DNA of 64,000 bases from Gemmatimonadaceae bacterium (GCA_036003045.1 DASYSS010000101.1:1-64000), one strand, 5' to 3'. Shown: positions 43,431-54,026, counted from the first letter of the stretch. The notes: generated by a model not told the origin, from the letters alone. Program-made: numbers and translations.

Positions 43431-44336
43431 ATGGAGCTCGTTTCCCGTCTGCGCGCCGCGCCTCGCGTGGCGACGCTCGTGGCGTTCGTTTGTGTCGCAG
43501 CGCAAAGAGTCAGCGCGCAGTCCATCGGCCGATTGGTCATCGATCACGCGCGCACGTCGGCAGGCGATGCCTGGGCGGTGTGGACCGCGCCACTTCACGG
43601 TGGCGGCCGAGACTGGCTGACTGCCGTCGGCGTCGTCGGAGTTGCGGCCGCGGTGTCGCCGTTCGACGACAACATTGACCGGTGGGCGGTCGGTCAACGC
43701 GACGACGGCACGTGGCATTTCTTGCGACCGTTTCGAGAAGGCGGCGATGCATTCTCGGGGCGCACCGTCGCACCGTTCGCGATCGGAGCGTTGGGTGTCG
43801 CGCTCATCACGAAGAGCGATGGGATGCTCGAGGGAATTTCCGGCTGTGCGACGTCGTACGGTGCGGCGACGGCGGTGCGCGATTTCGTCGTCTACCCGCT
43901 CGTCTCTCGTACGCGGCCCGACAGCGGACGCGGCGTGCAGCCGCCGCCGGCAACGCAGGGCGATCAGTACCACTTCACGGTTCCCGGCACCGGCGACTGG
44001 GGACGGCACGCGTTGCCCGGTGGGCACGTCAGCAACATCACGTCGTGTGTGGGCTTTTTCGTCAGCCGCTACAAGCTCGGACCCTTCGCTGTCGCGCCCT
44101 GGGCCGCGGTCGGCGCCGTCGCCATGGCCCGAACCCTTGACCGCCGCCACTGGGCCTCCGACCAAGTCGTCGGCGCGTTCCTCGGCTATGCCGTCGGGAG
44201 AGAGGTTGCTCTGCGATCGCTGCGTCGGACGGAAAATGCGTCCGCGCGGCGAAGCGCGGAGCACGACGAGGACGGAAGTTTCTATTTCGCGCCCGGCGTC
44301 GACGGTGCGCGCGTCGGCTGGCGTCGCGCGTTCTAA
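43431..44336 (+). CDS. Exported PAP2-type phosphatase
   Basis: 301 residues. Signal-like N-terminus (TLVAFVCVAAQRVSAQ). PAP2 motifs: C1-like RDFVVYPLVSRTRP, C2 LPGGHVSN (family norm PSGH; here Pro-Gly-Gly-His) and C3 RTLDRRHWASDQVVG. Likely acts on lipid phosphates in the periplasm or on the outer face of the inner membrane. Starts 82 bases after the DoxX-like gene on the same strand. Confidence 0.82.
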   Translation: MELVSRLRAAPRVATLVAFVCVAAQRVSAQSIGRLVIDHARTSAGDAWAVWTAPLHGGGRDWLTAVGVVGVAAAVSPFDDNIDRWAVGQRDDGTWHFLRPFREGGDAFSGRTVAPFAIGALGVALITKSDGMLEGISGCATSYGAATAVRDFVVYPLVSRTRPDSGRGVQPPPATQGDQYHFTVPGTGDWGRHALPGGHVSNITSCVGFFVSRYKLGPFAVAPWAAVGAVAMARTLDRRHWASDQVVGAFLGYAVGREVALRSLRRTENASARRSAEHDEDGSFYFAPGVDGARVGWRRAF

Positions 44337-44379
44337 CCGCTAATCGCGCCGATTCCTCGGGCCGGGAGCCATATCGGCG

Positions 44380-44889
44380 TCACCGGACGGCGAAGACTTT
44401 GGTCCTGCCATCACGCGTGAACGACACCACCTCGTATCGATCTTTCACCGGCCCTTCCATTCCCGGCGCGCCGTTCGGCATGCCAGGCGCGGCCAAGCCG
44501 GCAAGCGGCAATCGCGTGTCGACCATCTTGCGAATCAAATCGGCGGGGACGTGTCCTTCGATCGTGTAGGCGCCGAGGATCGCCGTGTGACATGACCAGA
44601 GCTTCTCGGGCACGCCACGCTTGCGCTTGATCGGCGTCACGTCGTTGACGAATTGGGCGGCGGGAGCGAACCCATTCGCCTCGAGATGCTTGATCCACGC
44701 CCGACAGCATTGGCAATCGGGGCTCGCATAGACGAGTATCCCGGTCGGCGCGGCGTCAGCGGCCGACGCCAGGCTTCGGGTCACGGCGACGAGCCCCATC
44801 ACCGACGCGACGGTCGAGCCGATCCAGGCACGGCGCGATACCAGGGATGACGAAGGCGGCGTGGCGTTCGCTTCGGATCTTGATGACAT
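44380..44889 (-). CDS. Tat-exported DUF411 metal-binding protein
   Basis: 169 residues. Tat-type signal (SLVSRRAWIGSTVASVMG). Motif YASPDCQCCRAWIKHLEANG with CxCC, and SCHTAILGAYTIEGHVPAD, both typical of DUF411. A Met/Pro/Gly-rich stretch (APGMPNGAPGM) near residues 136-146 could bind copper. Family members are linked to copper or silver handling. Ribosome site AGGAGAACC precedes the start. Divergent from the MacB-like gene. Confidence 0.9.
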   Translation of the reverse strand: MSSRSEANATPPSSSLVSRRAWIGSTVASVMGLVAVTRSLASAADAAPTGILVYASPDCQCCRAWIKHLEANGFAPAAQFVNDVTPIKRKRGVPEKLWSCHTAILGAYTIEGHVPADLIRKMVDTRLPLAGLAAPGMPNGAPGMEGPVKDRYEVVSFTRDGRTKVFAVR

Positions 44890-45048
44890 ATGGTTCTCCT
44901 CAGGCTGCGAGCGAAGGCTAGCTCAAATATCAGCTTCTGGACAGGCGCAGTCAGTTAGCGTTTAGTACGGCCGCGTTCTTCACCCACCGCCCACCACCGT
45001 GCTCCCCGCTCGCCGACCCCCGGCCGCATTCATTGCGGCGGACCGTCC

Positions 45049-46263
<1,215 letters not shown>

Positions 46264-46316
46264 CCCGGGCCTTGGCGCTACCGGCAGGAGTGATGATGAG
46301 CAAACCGCCGCGCATG

Positions 46317-46364
46317 AAACGAGATCTGTGACTGGGACGCACTCTCGGCGTCGCGATCTCGTTT
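46317..46364. terminator. hairpin between convergent genes
   Basis: AAACGAGATC (46317-46326) pairs with GATCTCGTTT (46355-46364), with a GACGC/GCGTC inner stem. It covers the gap and the end of the leftward PAP2 gene. Confidence 0.7.
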
Positions 46365-47100
46365 AGGCCGCGGCCCTTTCTCTCGGCCGTGTCGCCAGCT
46401 CCATCCCCGTCATGCACACGGTGACCCATACGATTCCCACCGCGAAGCCCGCGATCACGTCGCTGAGGTAATGGACACCGAGGTACAGGCGCGACCAGCC
46501 GACGAGGAGCACGAGAATGACGGCGACCGCCACCACGGTCACTCGGTGCGCGCGCGCGGGCGGCCAGAGCTTTATGAGGACGTACGCGAGCATCGAGAGG
46601 CCGATGAGTGATCCCATCGAGTGGCCGCTTGGATAGCTGAAGGTGACGCCGTGGAGAAAGCGCTCCGCGCCGATCGGGCGGGGCCGACGGATGATGTTCT
46701 TCAGCATCCAGTCGAGAAGCGCTCCGACGATGAACGCCGCGAGCCAGACCCACAGCGTGAGCCACGCGCCCATGCGCGCCGCGATCATCGCGACGACGAG
46801 GGCAAGGATCGTCATGGTGATCGGACCACCGATGAAGGAAATCGTAAGCGCGACCCGGTCTCCGAGCGGAGTCGCGTGCGCGCGCATCCAGGTGTGAACC
46901 GTCAAGTCGAACGCGGTGATGGACCGGTCGTCGACGACTTGCCTGGTGATGGACCCGAACAGCAACAGCGCGCCCACGGTGATGAGAAATCCCACCGTGA
47001 GGTGCAGACCGAGGTATTCGCCGCGCGCGAACCGCGCGGCGATGAACGATCGCACCCTGGTGACCAGCGTCACGTCCGATGTCTGGATGGGTCCTGACAC
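46363..47100 (-). CDS. PAP2-family membrane phosphatase
   Basis: 245 residues, GTG start at 47100. About six transmembrane segments. Full PAP2 motifs: C1 KNIIRRPRP, C2 YPSGHSMGS, C3 SRLYLGVHYLSDV. Likely dephosphorylates undecaprenyl diphosphate, phosphatidic acid or phosphatidylglycerol phosphate at the inner membrane. Divergent from the GT9 gene. Confidence 0.92.
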   Translation of the reverse strand: MSGPIQTSDVTLVTRVRSFIAARFARGEYLGLHLTVGFLITVGALLLFGSITRQVVDDRSITAFDLTVHTWMRAHATPLGDRVALTISFIGGPITMTILALVVAMIAARMGAWLTLWVWLAAFIVGALLDWMLKNIIRRPRPIGAERFLHGVTFSYPSGHSMGSLIGLSMLAYVLIKLWPPARAHRVTVVAVAVILVLLVGWSRLYLGVHYLSDVIAGFAVGIVWVTVCMTGMELATRPRERAAA

Positions 47101-47201
47101 ACGTCCCCTCTCGCTTTAAGATCTCTACATCCGCACGGTGATACTTAGCGCTTTCTTAGTCCGCCGGCGGGTTTCCGCGGCGTATTCTGGGACGGTTCCC
47201 T

Positions 47202-48377
47202 ATGGCCGACGCATCGCGCCCCAATGCTTTGACGCGATTCGTGCCGCGGAAGGTGCGCGCGCTCGAGGCCGCGGTGCACGAGGCCTGGCTCCGCGTGATG
47301 GTGGTGCTGCTGTCGGTGGACGAGGGAGGAGTCATCGCCCCCGACAGCTGGCACCTCCATCCGTCGCGCGTCCTGTTCATTCGCTACGACCGCGTCGGCG
47401 ACATGGTGCTGTGCACCGGTCTCCTGCGGGCGCTCTCGGCGGCGTACCCCCGTATGACGATCGACGTGCTCACGACGCCGACGAACGCGCCGGTACTCGA
47501 GCATCTGCCGTTCGTCGGCGACGTGGTGGTCCACGAACGGCGCCGCTGGCGCGACTACCCCGCCCTGTTCGCCCGCCTCGCGTCGCGGCGCTATGACGCG
47601 GTCATCGACGGCCTCGTCGTTCGCCCATCCGTCAATTCATATACGACGTTGCTCATGCTCGCGTCGCGGGCCCCGGCGCGCATCGGCAGCGCGGGGCGGC
47701 CGCATGACCGCGTGTACAATATTCCCGTCGCCCCGCCGGCCGACATCCATCGCGAGCATCACGTCGATCATCTCGCCCGTCTGGCCGAGCCATTCGGCAT
47801 TCGCGGGCCGGACGCCGACTGGCGCCCGACGCTCGCCGCCACGGATTTCGAGCGCGAGGAGGCGAACGCTCACTGGGACGCCGCGCCCGGCGACGGCCCA
47901 CGCGTTCTGGTCAACATTTCGGCCGGGCAGACGTGCCGGCGCTGGCCCGACGACCATTTCGCGGCGACCCTGACGGCGCTCCGCGCTCGCCGGCCCGATG
48001 CGCGCGTCATCATCGTCGCGTTGGAGGAGGACCGCGCAAGCGCGACGGGGCTGGCGGACCTCATCGGCGGTCTCGCGGTGATCCCGCGGCTGCGCGAGTT
48101 GTTCGCGCTGGTTGCGGAATCGGACCTGGTCGTCACGCCGGACACCGGCGTGACGCACATCGCCTCGGCGTTCGCGCGTCCGACGCTCGCCTTGCTTCGG
48201 AGGCGCGACGAGTACGAGATGTGGGTGCCGTACCGCACGCCGAGCGTGAACGTGTTCGGTCCGACCGAACATTCGCTGGCCGACCTCGACGCGGCGGCCG
48301 TCATCGGCGCGCTCGACGAGGCGCTCGCGCTCGTGCCGAGTACGTCTTCTCGACTGTCCGTCGGGCAGCCGGCGTAG
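47202..48377 (+). CDS. GT9 glycosyltransferase (heptosyltransferase-like)
   Basis: 391 residues. N-terminal Rossmann RVLFIRYDRVGDMVLCTGLL (about 55-74), KDO/heptose-type features ARIGSAGRPHDRVYN, and the C-terminal UDP/ADP-sugar region LLVVTPDTGVTHIASAFARP. Cytoplasmic, probably adds heptose or a related sugar to LPS core or another glycan. No further sugar genes lie nearby. A 14-bp tandem duplication follows the stop. Confidence 0.9.
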   Translation: MADASRPNALTRFVPRKVRALEAAVHEAWLRVMVVLLSVDEGGVIAPDSWHLHPSRVLFIRYDRVGDMVLCTGLLRALSAAYPRMTIDVLTTPTNAPVLEHLPFVGDVVVHERRRWRDYPALFARLASRRYDAVIDGLVVRPSVNSYTTLLMLASRAPARIGSAGRPHDRVYNIPVAPPADIHREHHVDHLARLAEPFGIRGPDADWRPTLAATDFEREEANAHWDAAPGDGPRVLVNISAGQTCRRWPDDHFAATLTALRARRPDARVIIVALEEDRASATGLADLIGGLAVIPRLRELFALVAESDLVVTPDTGVTHIASAFARPTLALLRRRDEYEMWVPYRTPSVNVFGPTEHSLADLDAAAVIGALDEALALVPSTSSRLSVGQPA

Positions 48378-48383
48378 CTCGAG

Positions 48384-48411
48384 GTAGTCGCGGACTCGTA
48401 GTCGCGGACTC
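48384..48411. repeat. 14-bp tandem duplication
   Basis: GTAGTCGCGGACTC occurs twice in tandem (48384-48397, 48398-48411) just after the GT9 stop. Confidence 0.95.
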
Positions 48412-48509
48412 GTCGGACTTGGCCGAAAGTCGCATATGTACGTCGTAGTGCCAACGTCGATCATGCGCGCTCGGGGTTTGGGGGGCCGTTCACCCGACAC
48501 GAGGACGCG

Positions 48510-49838
48510 ATGCTTCGACCGTACCGACGGGCGTGCTTCACTGCTGCTTCCCTCATCACGCTCGCGTTCGCCTCCGCGGCCCTTCCTCGAAAGACCGCGG
48601 CGCAAGACGCCGATCCAAGACCGCAGCGCCCCGACACGTCAATGCGATTCCCGAACACGATCGCCGGCGAGTTCACCCCGTCGGCGGGCTTCGACATCGT
48701 CAAGACGTCGTTCGGCAGTCTGAACATCAGCGTGTACGGGCTGTTTCGCTATCTGAACCAGGTGCCGGGCGATCAAACCTTCAGGGATCACCTAGGCAAC
48801 CTCGACACGATCAATACATCGAACTACCTCAACTGGCACCGCACGCTCGTGTGGCTGACGGGGTTTTTCTACGACCCGCGATTTCGCTACAACATCACGC
48901 TCTGGTCGCTGCCGACGACTCAGCAAACACTTCTCTTCGGGAATCTCCAATACACCGCGGCGAAACAGCTCACGCTCGGGATCGGCATCGCGCCGAGCAC
49001 GACCGCCCGGTCGATGAACGGGTCGTGGCCCTTCTGGGCCGGGTCGGATCGCACGATGGCCGAAGAGTTCTTTCGCGGCGGCTTCTCATCGGGGCTCTTC
49101 GCGACCGGCGAGATCTTGCCGCGCCTCGCGTATACGCTGACGATGAACAACAACATCAGCGAGCTGGGCGTGCCTCAGTCGGCAGACACCCGCAACATGC
49201 TCTTCGGCGGCCAACTGCGCTGGCGACCGACGACGGGTGAGTTCGGACCGCGGGGGGGCTTCGGCGACTTCGAGTACCACACGCACGTCGCGACCCAGTT
49301 CGGATTCAACGGCTCGCAGAGTCGGGAGGGGCGCTACGCACCGATCGCCGATCCACCGCTCAACACGCAGATCAAGTTGTCGGACGGGATCAACCCGTTC
49401 GCCGTGAATGCGCTGGCGGATTCCGTGACCGTTTCCACGCTATCGTATCGGGAGGTGGCGACGGATGCCGGCGTCAAGTACCGCGGCTTCTCATTCCAGG
49501 GTGAGTACTACTGGCGCACGCTGAGCGACTTCGTGGCCAACGGCCCCCTGCCTCTCACCTCCATCTTCGACCGCGGCTTCATGGCGCAGGCCGGGTACAT
49601 GGCGATCCCACAGACCCTGAACGTGTACGCTCTCGGCGGGTATGTGCACGACCAGTTCCGCCGATATCCGTGGGAAGCCGGCGGCGGAGTCGGGTACTAC
49701 CCGTCGCACACGCGAAGTTGGCGACTCGATGTGCGCGCCACGCACATCAACCAATGTCCGGCCAGCTCGAGCTTCGGTTATTATCTCGCCGGCGTCACGG
49801 GAACGATCATCTCCGTCGGCACCGACATTCTGTTCTGA
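48510..49838 (+). CDS. Outer-membrane beta-barrel (porin-like) protein
   Basis: 442 residues. Signal peptide (LITLAFASAALPRKTAAQ). The mature protein alternates aromatic and small residues in beta strands (SLNISVYGLFRYLNQ, FRYNITLWSLP, LAYTLTMNNNISEL, YRGFSFQGEYYWRTLSD) and ends SVGTDILF with terminal Phe. This is a barrel signature. It resembles phosphate-selective-porin-like proteins. Substrate unknown. Confidence 0.8.
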   Translation: MLRPYRRACFTAASLITLAFASAALPRKTAAQDADPRPQRPDTSMRFPNTIAGEFTPSAGFDIVKTSFGSLNISVYGLFRYLNQVPGDQTFRDHLGNLDTINTSNYLNWHRTLVWLTGFFYDPRFRYNITLWSLPTTQQTLLFGNLQYTAAKQLTLGIGIAPSTTARSMNGSWPFWAGSDRTMAEEFFRGGFSSGLFATGEILPRLAYTLTMNNNISELGVPQSADTRNMLFGGQLRWRPTTGEFGPRGGFGDFEYHTHVATQFGFNGSQSREGRYAPIADPPLNTQIKLSDGINPFAVNALADSVTVSTLSYREVATDAGVKYRGFSFQGEYYWRTLSDFVANGPLPLTSIFDRGFMAQAGYMAIPQTLNVYALGGYVHDQFRRYPWEAGGGVGYYPSHTRSWRLDVRATHINQCPASSSFGYYLAGVTGTIISVGTDILF

Positions 49839-49847
49839 GCGGGTTCG

Positions 49848-49871
49848 CTATTTCACGAATTCGTGAAATAG
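49848..49871. repeat. 24-bp perfect palindrome
   Basis: CTATTTCACGAA|TTCGTGAAATAG, fully self-complementary, spanning the last codons of the leftward gene. As RNA it can form a ten-base stem with an AATT loop and may end both transcripts. Confidence 0.95.
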
Positions 49872-50432
49872 GTTGATGAACCCGCCGACGGCGATCGACG
49901 CGGTGCCCCTGCCGAGCCCGATCTGGGCCCAGTTGTTGTTTCCGTGCGGCCGCCACGCCGCCTGGGCAAACGAACCGACGTATGCCCCCGTTATGCGGGG
50001 CACGGCGAGCTTGTAACTCCCGTCGGGCATCTGATCCATGACGGCGCCGGCGAACGCGTGACGGATCCGCGCTCCCTTGTTGGTGCACTTGCAGTGCTGG
50101 TAGTCGAGCGGCCGGTTCATGATCGCGGCGAGACCTTCCGTCACACTTTCTTGGATGACGAACTGCCCGACGTTCGACGCCGCGCGGCGCGCGTAGCCCT
50201 TTCCCCCCCCGCCCCACTCGGGCGGATCGTTGCGCGCTTGGTCGACCCCCGCGAAGGCCAGGCCCATGAGCACACCGTACCCGAGGTCGATTCCGAAACG
50301 CTCGAGGCGCGTGTGATTTCCAATGCGCGCTTGTGCGGACGCGCGACAAGGGACGGCGGTCGCGATCGCGAGCACCGCGAAAGACGCGATGCCCAGGCGA
50401 CGCCGCTTGCTGCTGGCGTTGGTGTGGGTCAT
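49848..50432 (-). CDS. Exported protein of unknown function
   Basis: 194 residues. Signal peptide (GIASFAVLAIATAVPCRASA, then Q). Mature part has LGYGVLMGLAFAGVDQARN and VQESVTEGLAAIMN-like helices, then a Cys pair HCKCTNKG. Ends HEFVK; the stop codon lies inside a 24-bp perfect palindrome (49848-49871). Not recognised. Convergent with the porin-like gene; only nine bases separate the two stops. Confidence 0.72.
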   Translation of the reverse strand: MTHTNASSKRRRLGIASFAVLAIATAVPCRASAQARIGNHTRLERFGIDLGYGVLMGLAFAGVDQARNDPPEWGGGGKGYARRAASNVGQFVIQESVTEGLAAIMNRPLDYQHCKCTNKGARIRHAFAGAVMDQMPDGSYKLAVPRITGAYVGSFAQAAWRPHGNNNWAQIGLGRGTASIAVGGFINLFHEFVK

Positions 50433-50601
50433 TTGAAACGAAGCACCAACGCAACGTCAGTGCCGCGTCGCGATGAACGGCGCGCAAAGCGTCTCGGGCA
50501 ATCCCCCGGTCGCGACCGCTGGTACACCCAAATGCCAATGGGCTGACGGCCTACCGCGCGCCGACCTTGCGAGCGCTCAAACCCTGCTTCGCTCGCCGAC
50601 A

Positions 50602-51678
50602 ATGCCGGTCCACGCGTCGATTCGCCGCCTCCTGGCCGCCCTGCTCCTGACAGGAGGGGCACAGGTCCTGGCCGGCCAGGGAATTCAGCCGAGCCGCGTG
50701 GTACTCACCGACGCGCACTTCCACCTGACGAACTACATCCAGCGCGGTCCGACGCTGAAGCAGTTTCTTCCGCTGCTCGGCGACAGCATCGGCCGAGTCG
50801 CCGTCTTTGGCATTCCGTTGCAGCAAGAATGGCTCGATGCCGTCACCGGTGAGGTCGCGCCGACCTACTACCTCCACTCCGACGCGCCGCTCTACTACTA
50901 CTCGTACGTCGACGCGAACATCGCGATGGAGTACCGATCGCTGTCGCCGGCGGAACAAGCGCGATTCGACCCGATGATCACCGGGTTCAATCCGGGCGAC
51001 ATGTACGCGCCGGACCACATTCGGCGAGTCCTCCTCGCGTTTCCGGGCGTTTTCACCGGGATCGGTGAGTTCACGATCCACAAGGAATTCGTGTCCGACG
51101 CGGTACGCCCGGGACCGGCGAGCCTGCTCGACCCCGCGTTGGACAGCATTCTGCGCTTCGCGGGAGAGGTCGGCCTTCTCTCGATCATCCACGAGGACAT
51201 GGACGTCCCGTTTGCCGCCGACACGTCGAAGCCGGCGTACCTGGACGCCATGAAGGCGCTCATCAAGCGCCACCCGAACACGACGATCATCTGGGCGCAC
51301 ACCGGCCTCGGCCGCGTCGTGCGCCCGGTGCAGGGGCATGCGGCGATCGTCGCGTCGATGCTCTCGGATCCCGCGTTCTCGAATCTCTATTTCGACATCT
51401 CGTGGGACGTCGTCGCGCAATACCTCGTCGCCTCCCCGGAGGCGGTCCGGGTGACGGCGGATTTGATCAACCGGTTCCCCGATCGATTTCTGTTTGGCAC
51501 CGACGCCGTCGCGCCCAAGACCGCCAAGGCGTATCTGACGACCGATGAACTCTACCGGCCGCTGTGGGCCGCGCTGACGCCCGAGGCGCGATCCAAGGTG
51601 CGGGTCGGCAACTACGCACGACTGTTCGACGCGGCGCGACGCAAGGTCCGCGCGTGGGAAGCGGCGCACGCTCGCTAG
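50602..51678 (+). CDS. Exported amidohydrolase-family protein
   Basis: 358 residues from ATG 50602, which starts the signal peptide (MPVHASIRRLLAALLLTGGA). Motifs TDAHFHLTNY (HxH), the Glu/His region GIGEFTIHKEF, IIHEDMD, IIWAHTGLGR and FGTDAVAPK place it in the amidohydrolase superfamily, metal-dependent. Likely periplasmic. Substrate unknown. It stands 39 bases ahead of the porin gene and probably forms an operon with it and the glutaminase. Confidence 0.85.
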   Translation: MPVHASIRRLLAALLLTGGAQVLAGQGIQPSRVVLTDAHFHLTNYIQRGPTLKQFLPLLGDSIGRVAVFGIPLQQEWLDAVTGEVAPTYYLHSDAPLYYYSYVDANIAMEYRSLSPAEQARFDPMITGFNPGDMYAPDHIRRVLLAFPGVFTGIGEFTIHKEFVSDAVRPGPASLLDPALDSILRFAGEVGLLSIIHEDMDVPFAADTSKPAYLDAMKALIKRHPNTTIIWAHTGLGRVVRPVQGHAAIVASMLSDPAFSNLYFDISWDVVAQYLVASPEAVRVTADLINRFPDRFLFGTDAVAPKTAKAYLTTDELYRPLWAALTPEARSKVRVGNYARLFDAARRKVRAWEAAHAR

Positions 51679-51717
51679 CGGCGTCGTGGCAGCAACTCTA
51701 CACCAAGGGTGAGCTCC

Positions 51718-52959
51718 ATGGGAATTTCCATCGGAAGTAAGTTCGGGCGACGGACTCTCGGGTTCGCGGCGCTGCTCCTCGTCGCCGATGCGCGCGCAAG
51801 CACCGCGCAGCGCGACACATCGGTCAAGATCGAGATCTACGGCTTTGCCATGGCCGACGTGATCTTCGACTTCAAGACGAACAACCCCGACTGGTTCGAC
51901 GTGAACCGGCCGTCGAAGCTGCCCGCGTTCGACGACGAGTTCGGGCACAATGGGCACACCTGGTTGAGCGCGCGCCAGTCGCGATTCGGCACCAAGGCGA
52001 CGATTCCGACGTCCCACGGCCCCGACATCACGGTCGTGTTCGACTGGGATCTCTTCGGCGTCGGCATCGACGCCGGCCAGACGACGATTCGGCCGCGACA
52101 CATGTACGGACGATGGGGAAAATTCGGAGCCGGGCAACTCGAAAGTCCCTTCATGGACCTCGACGTGTTTCCGAACATCCTCGAGTACTGGGGGCCCAAC
52201 GGGATGCTCTTCTTCCGGAACGTGCAGGTGTTCTGGGAGCCCGTCGATAGGCCGGACGGCACGCGCGCCATCTTCGCGCTGGAACGCCCGGGCGCGAGCG
52301 GCGACGCCGGACGCGTGGCGGACCGTGAAGAACTGCAGAACATCATCGCCCGTTTCCCGCTTCCCGACATCTCGGGCACGTTCCGCTATGGCGCGAAATG
52401 GGGGTACGGCAAGGTCGCCGGAATGCTCCGTTGGTTCAAATGGGATGACGTGCTCACCACCGACGCGTTCGATCTGAGCAGCGGGACCTTCGGATGGGGC
52501 GTGTCGCTCAGCGGCGGCTACAAGCCCAGTACGAGAGACCTGATCCACGCACAAGTCGTGTACGGCGCGGGCGTCGAGAACTATTTCAACGACGCACCCG
52601 TGGACATCGGCGCGCGAACCAATTTCGACGACCCCCTCAGGCCGGTCACCGGCAAGGCGCTCCCCGACTTCGGCCTGGCGCTGTATCTGGACCACACGTG
52701 GAACAGCAAGTTCACGAGCTCGATCGGCTACTCGCGCGTGGACATTCAAAACAGCGATCTCCAATTGCCCGAAGCGTTCCGGATCGGACAATACGCCAGC
52801 GCCAATCTCCTCTGGACGCCCGTGAAGGACATCTTGATGGGCGGTGAGTTCCAGTGGGGATACCGGCAGAACCACAGCGACGGCTTCACGTTCAACGACT
52901 ACCGGCTCCAGTTCTCAGCCAAGTATTCCTTCTCGCAAACCTTTGGGGGCAGCAAATGA
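51718..52959 (+). CDS. DcaP-like outer-membrane porin
   Basis: 413 residues from ATG 51718 (AAGGGTGAG upstream; a GTG at 51709 is also in frame). Signal peptide with LGFAALLLVADARAST. IEIYGFAMADVIFDF at the start of the mature part, then LSARQSRFGTKATIP and FVFDWDLFG-like strands and the loop FPNILEYWGPNGMLF resemble DcaP-type trimeric porins that take up dicarboxylates and peptidoglycan peptides. Its stop overlaps the glutaminase start (ATGA), so it is coupled to that gene. Confidence 0.85.
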   Translation: MGISIGSKFGRRTLGFAALLLVADARASTAQRDTSVKIEIYGFAMADVIFDFKTNNPDWFDVNRPSKLPAFDDEFGHNGHTWLSARQSRFGTKATIPTSHGPDITVVFDWDLFGVGIDAGQTTIRPRHMYGRWGKFGAGQLESPFMDLDVFPNILEYWGPNGMLFFRNVQVFWEPVDRPDGTRAIFALERPGASGDAGRVADREELQNIIARFPLPDISGTFRYGAKWGYGKVAGMLRWFKWDDVLTTDAFDLSSGTFGWGVSLSGGYKPSTRDLIHAQVVYGAGVENYFNDAPVDIGARTNFDDPLRPVTGKALPDFGLALYLDHTWNSKFTSSIGYSRVDIQNSDLQLPEAFRIGQYASANLLWTPVKDILMGGEFQWGYRQNHSDGFTFNDYRLQFSAKYSFSQTFGGSK

Positions 52960-54026
52960 CCGCGGTCACGCAGCACGACCGCGCCGGGATCCGGCGCGTT
53001 GCCACGCTCGGCACCTTGGCCACGCTCACGATGCTCGCCGCCGCATCGCCGAGGCTCGTCGCGGCTCAGAGCGCGCCCGACTACCAGCGCATCGTGACCG
53101 CCGCCTACGAGAAATACAAGAATTTGAATGAAGGCAAGAACGCGGATTACATCCCCGCGCTGGCCAAAGTCAATCCCAACCTGTTCGGCATCGCGCTGAT
53201 CACGCCGGACGGCCAGGTCTACACCGCGGGCGACATCACGAGCGAAGTCTCGATTCAGTCGGTGTCGAAGGTGTTCACGATGGCTCGCGTGATCCAGGAT
53301 TCCGGCGAGACCGCGATCGAGAAGAACACGGGCGTCGACGCCACCGGACAGGCGTTCAATTCGATCGTGGCCATCGAGAAGGACAAGGGGCACGAAATGA
53401 ATCCGCTCGTCAACGCGGGCGCGATCACGACGACGAGCATGATCGGCGGCGGCAGCGCGGACGCCGTCTGGTCGAACATCATGAACACCCTGAACGAGTT
53501 CGCCGGCCGACAGCTGACCGTCAACCAGGAAGTGTACAAGTCCGAGGCGGCGACGAATCAGCGAAACCAGGCGATCGGCGCGCTGATGTACGCGTACGGC
53601 CACATTTCGGCGAATTGGGCGCAGGCGGTGGACCTCTACACGCGTCAGTGCTCGGTGAACGTCAATGCGAAGGATCTCGCCGCCATGGCCGCGACGCTCG
53701 CCAACGGCGGCATGAACCCGGTCACCGGCCGGCAGGTGGTCGATGCTCGGCACGTGCCCGGGATTCTCGCGGTGATGGCGACCGCCGGGTTGTATGACAA
53801 CTCGGGCGAGTGGCTGTACGCCACCGGGCTTCCCGCGAAGAGCGGCGTCGGCGGCGGCTTGATCGCCGTCTCGCCCGACCGGTTCGGCATCGCCGTCGTC
53901 TCGCCGCCGCTCGATTCGGCCGGCAACAGCGTACGCGGACAGAAAGCGATCACCGAGATCTCGACGGCGCTGCGCGGCAATCCGTTCATCAGCCAGGCCC
54001 ACAACACGATCGCGAAGAAACGCTGA
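52956..54026 (+). CDS. glsA: Exported glutaminase
   Basis: 356 residues. The N-terminus (about 1-38, RVATLGTLATLTMLAAASPR ending LVAAQ) is a Sec signal; most glutaminases lack one. Catalytic SxxK is S102-K105 in IQSVSKVF, with the family motifs NPLVNAGAI and YAYGHISANW. Hydrolyses L-glutamine to glutamate and ammonia. The start overlaps the porin stop by four bases. A periplasmic location beside a DcaP-like porin suggests uptake and hydrolysis of glutamine or related substrates. Length is slightly above the family norm because of the signal. Confidence 0.92.
   Translation: MTAVTQHDRAGIRRVATLGTLATLTMLAAASPRLVAAQSAPDYQRIVTAAYEKYKNLNEGKNADYIPALAKVNPNLFGIALITPDGQVYTAGDITSEVSIQSVSKVFTMARVIQDSGETAIEKNTGVDATGQAFNSIVAIEKDKGHEMNPLVNAGAITTTSMIGGGSADAVWSNIMNTLNEFAGRQLTVNQEVYKSEAATNQRNQAIGALMYAYGHISANWAQAVDLYTRQCSVNVNAKDLAAMAATLANGGMNPVTGRQVVDARHVPGILAVMATAGLYDNSGEWLYATGLPAKSGVGGGLIAVSPDRFGIAVVSPPLDSAGNSVRGQKAITEISTALRGNPFISQAHNTIAKKR

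Noticed and set aside
46317-46364. Attenuator or riboswitch
   Set aside because: The hairpin lies between convergent stops and is better explained as a terminator.
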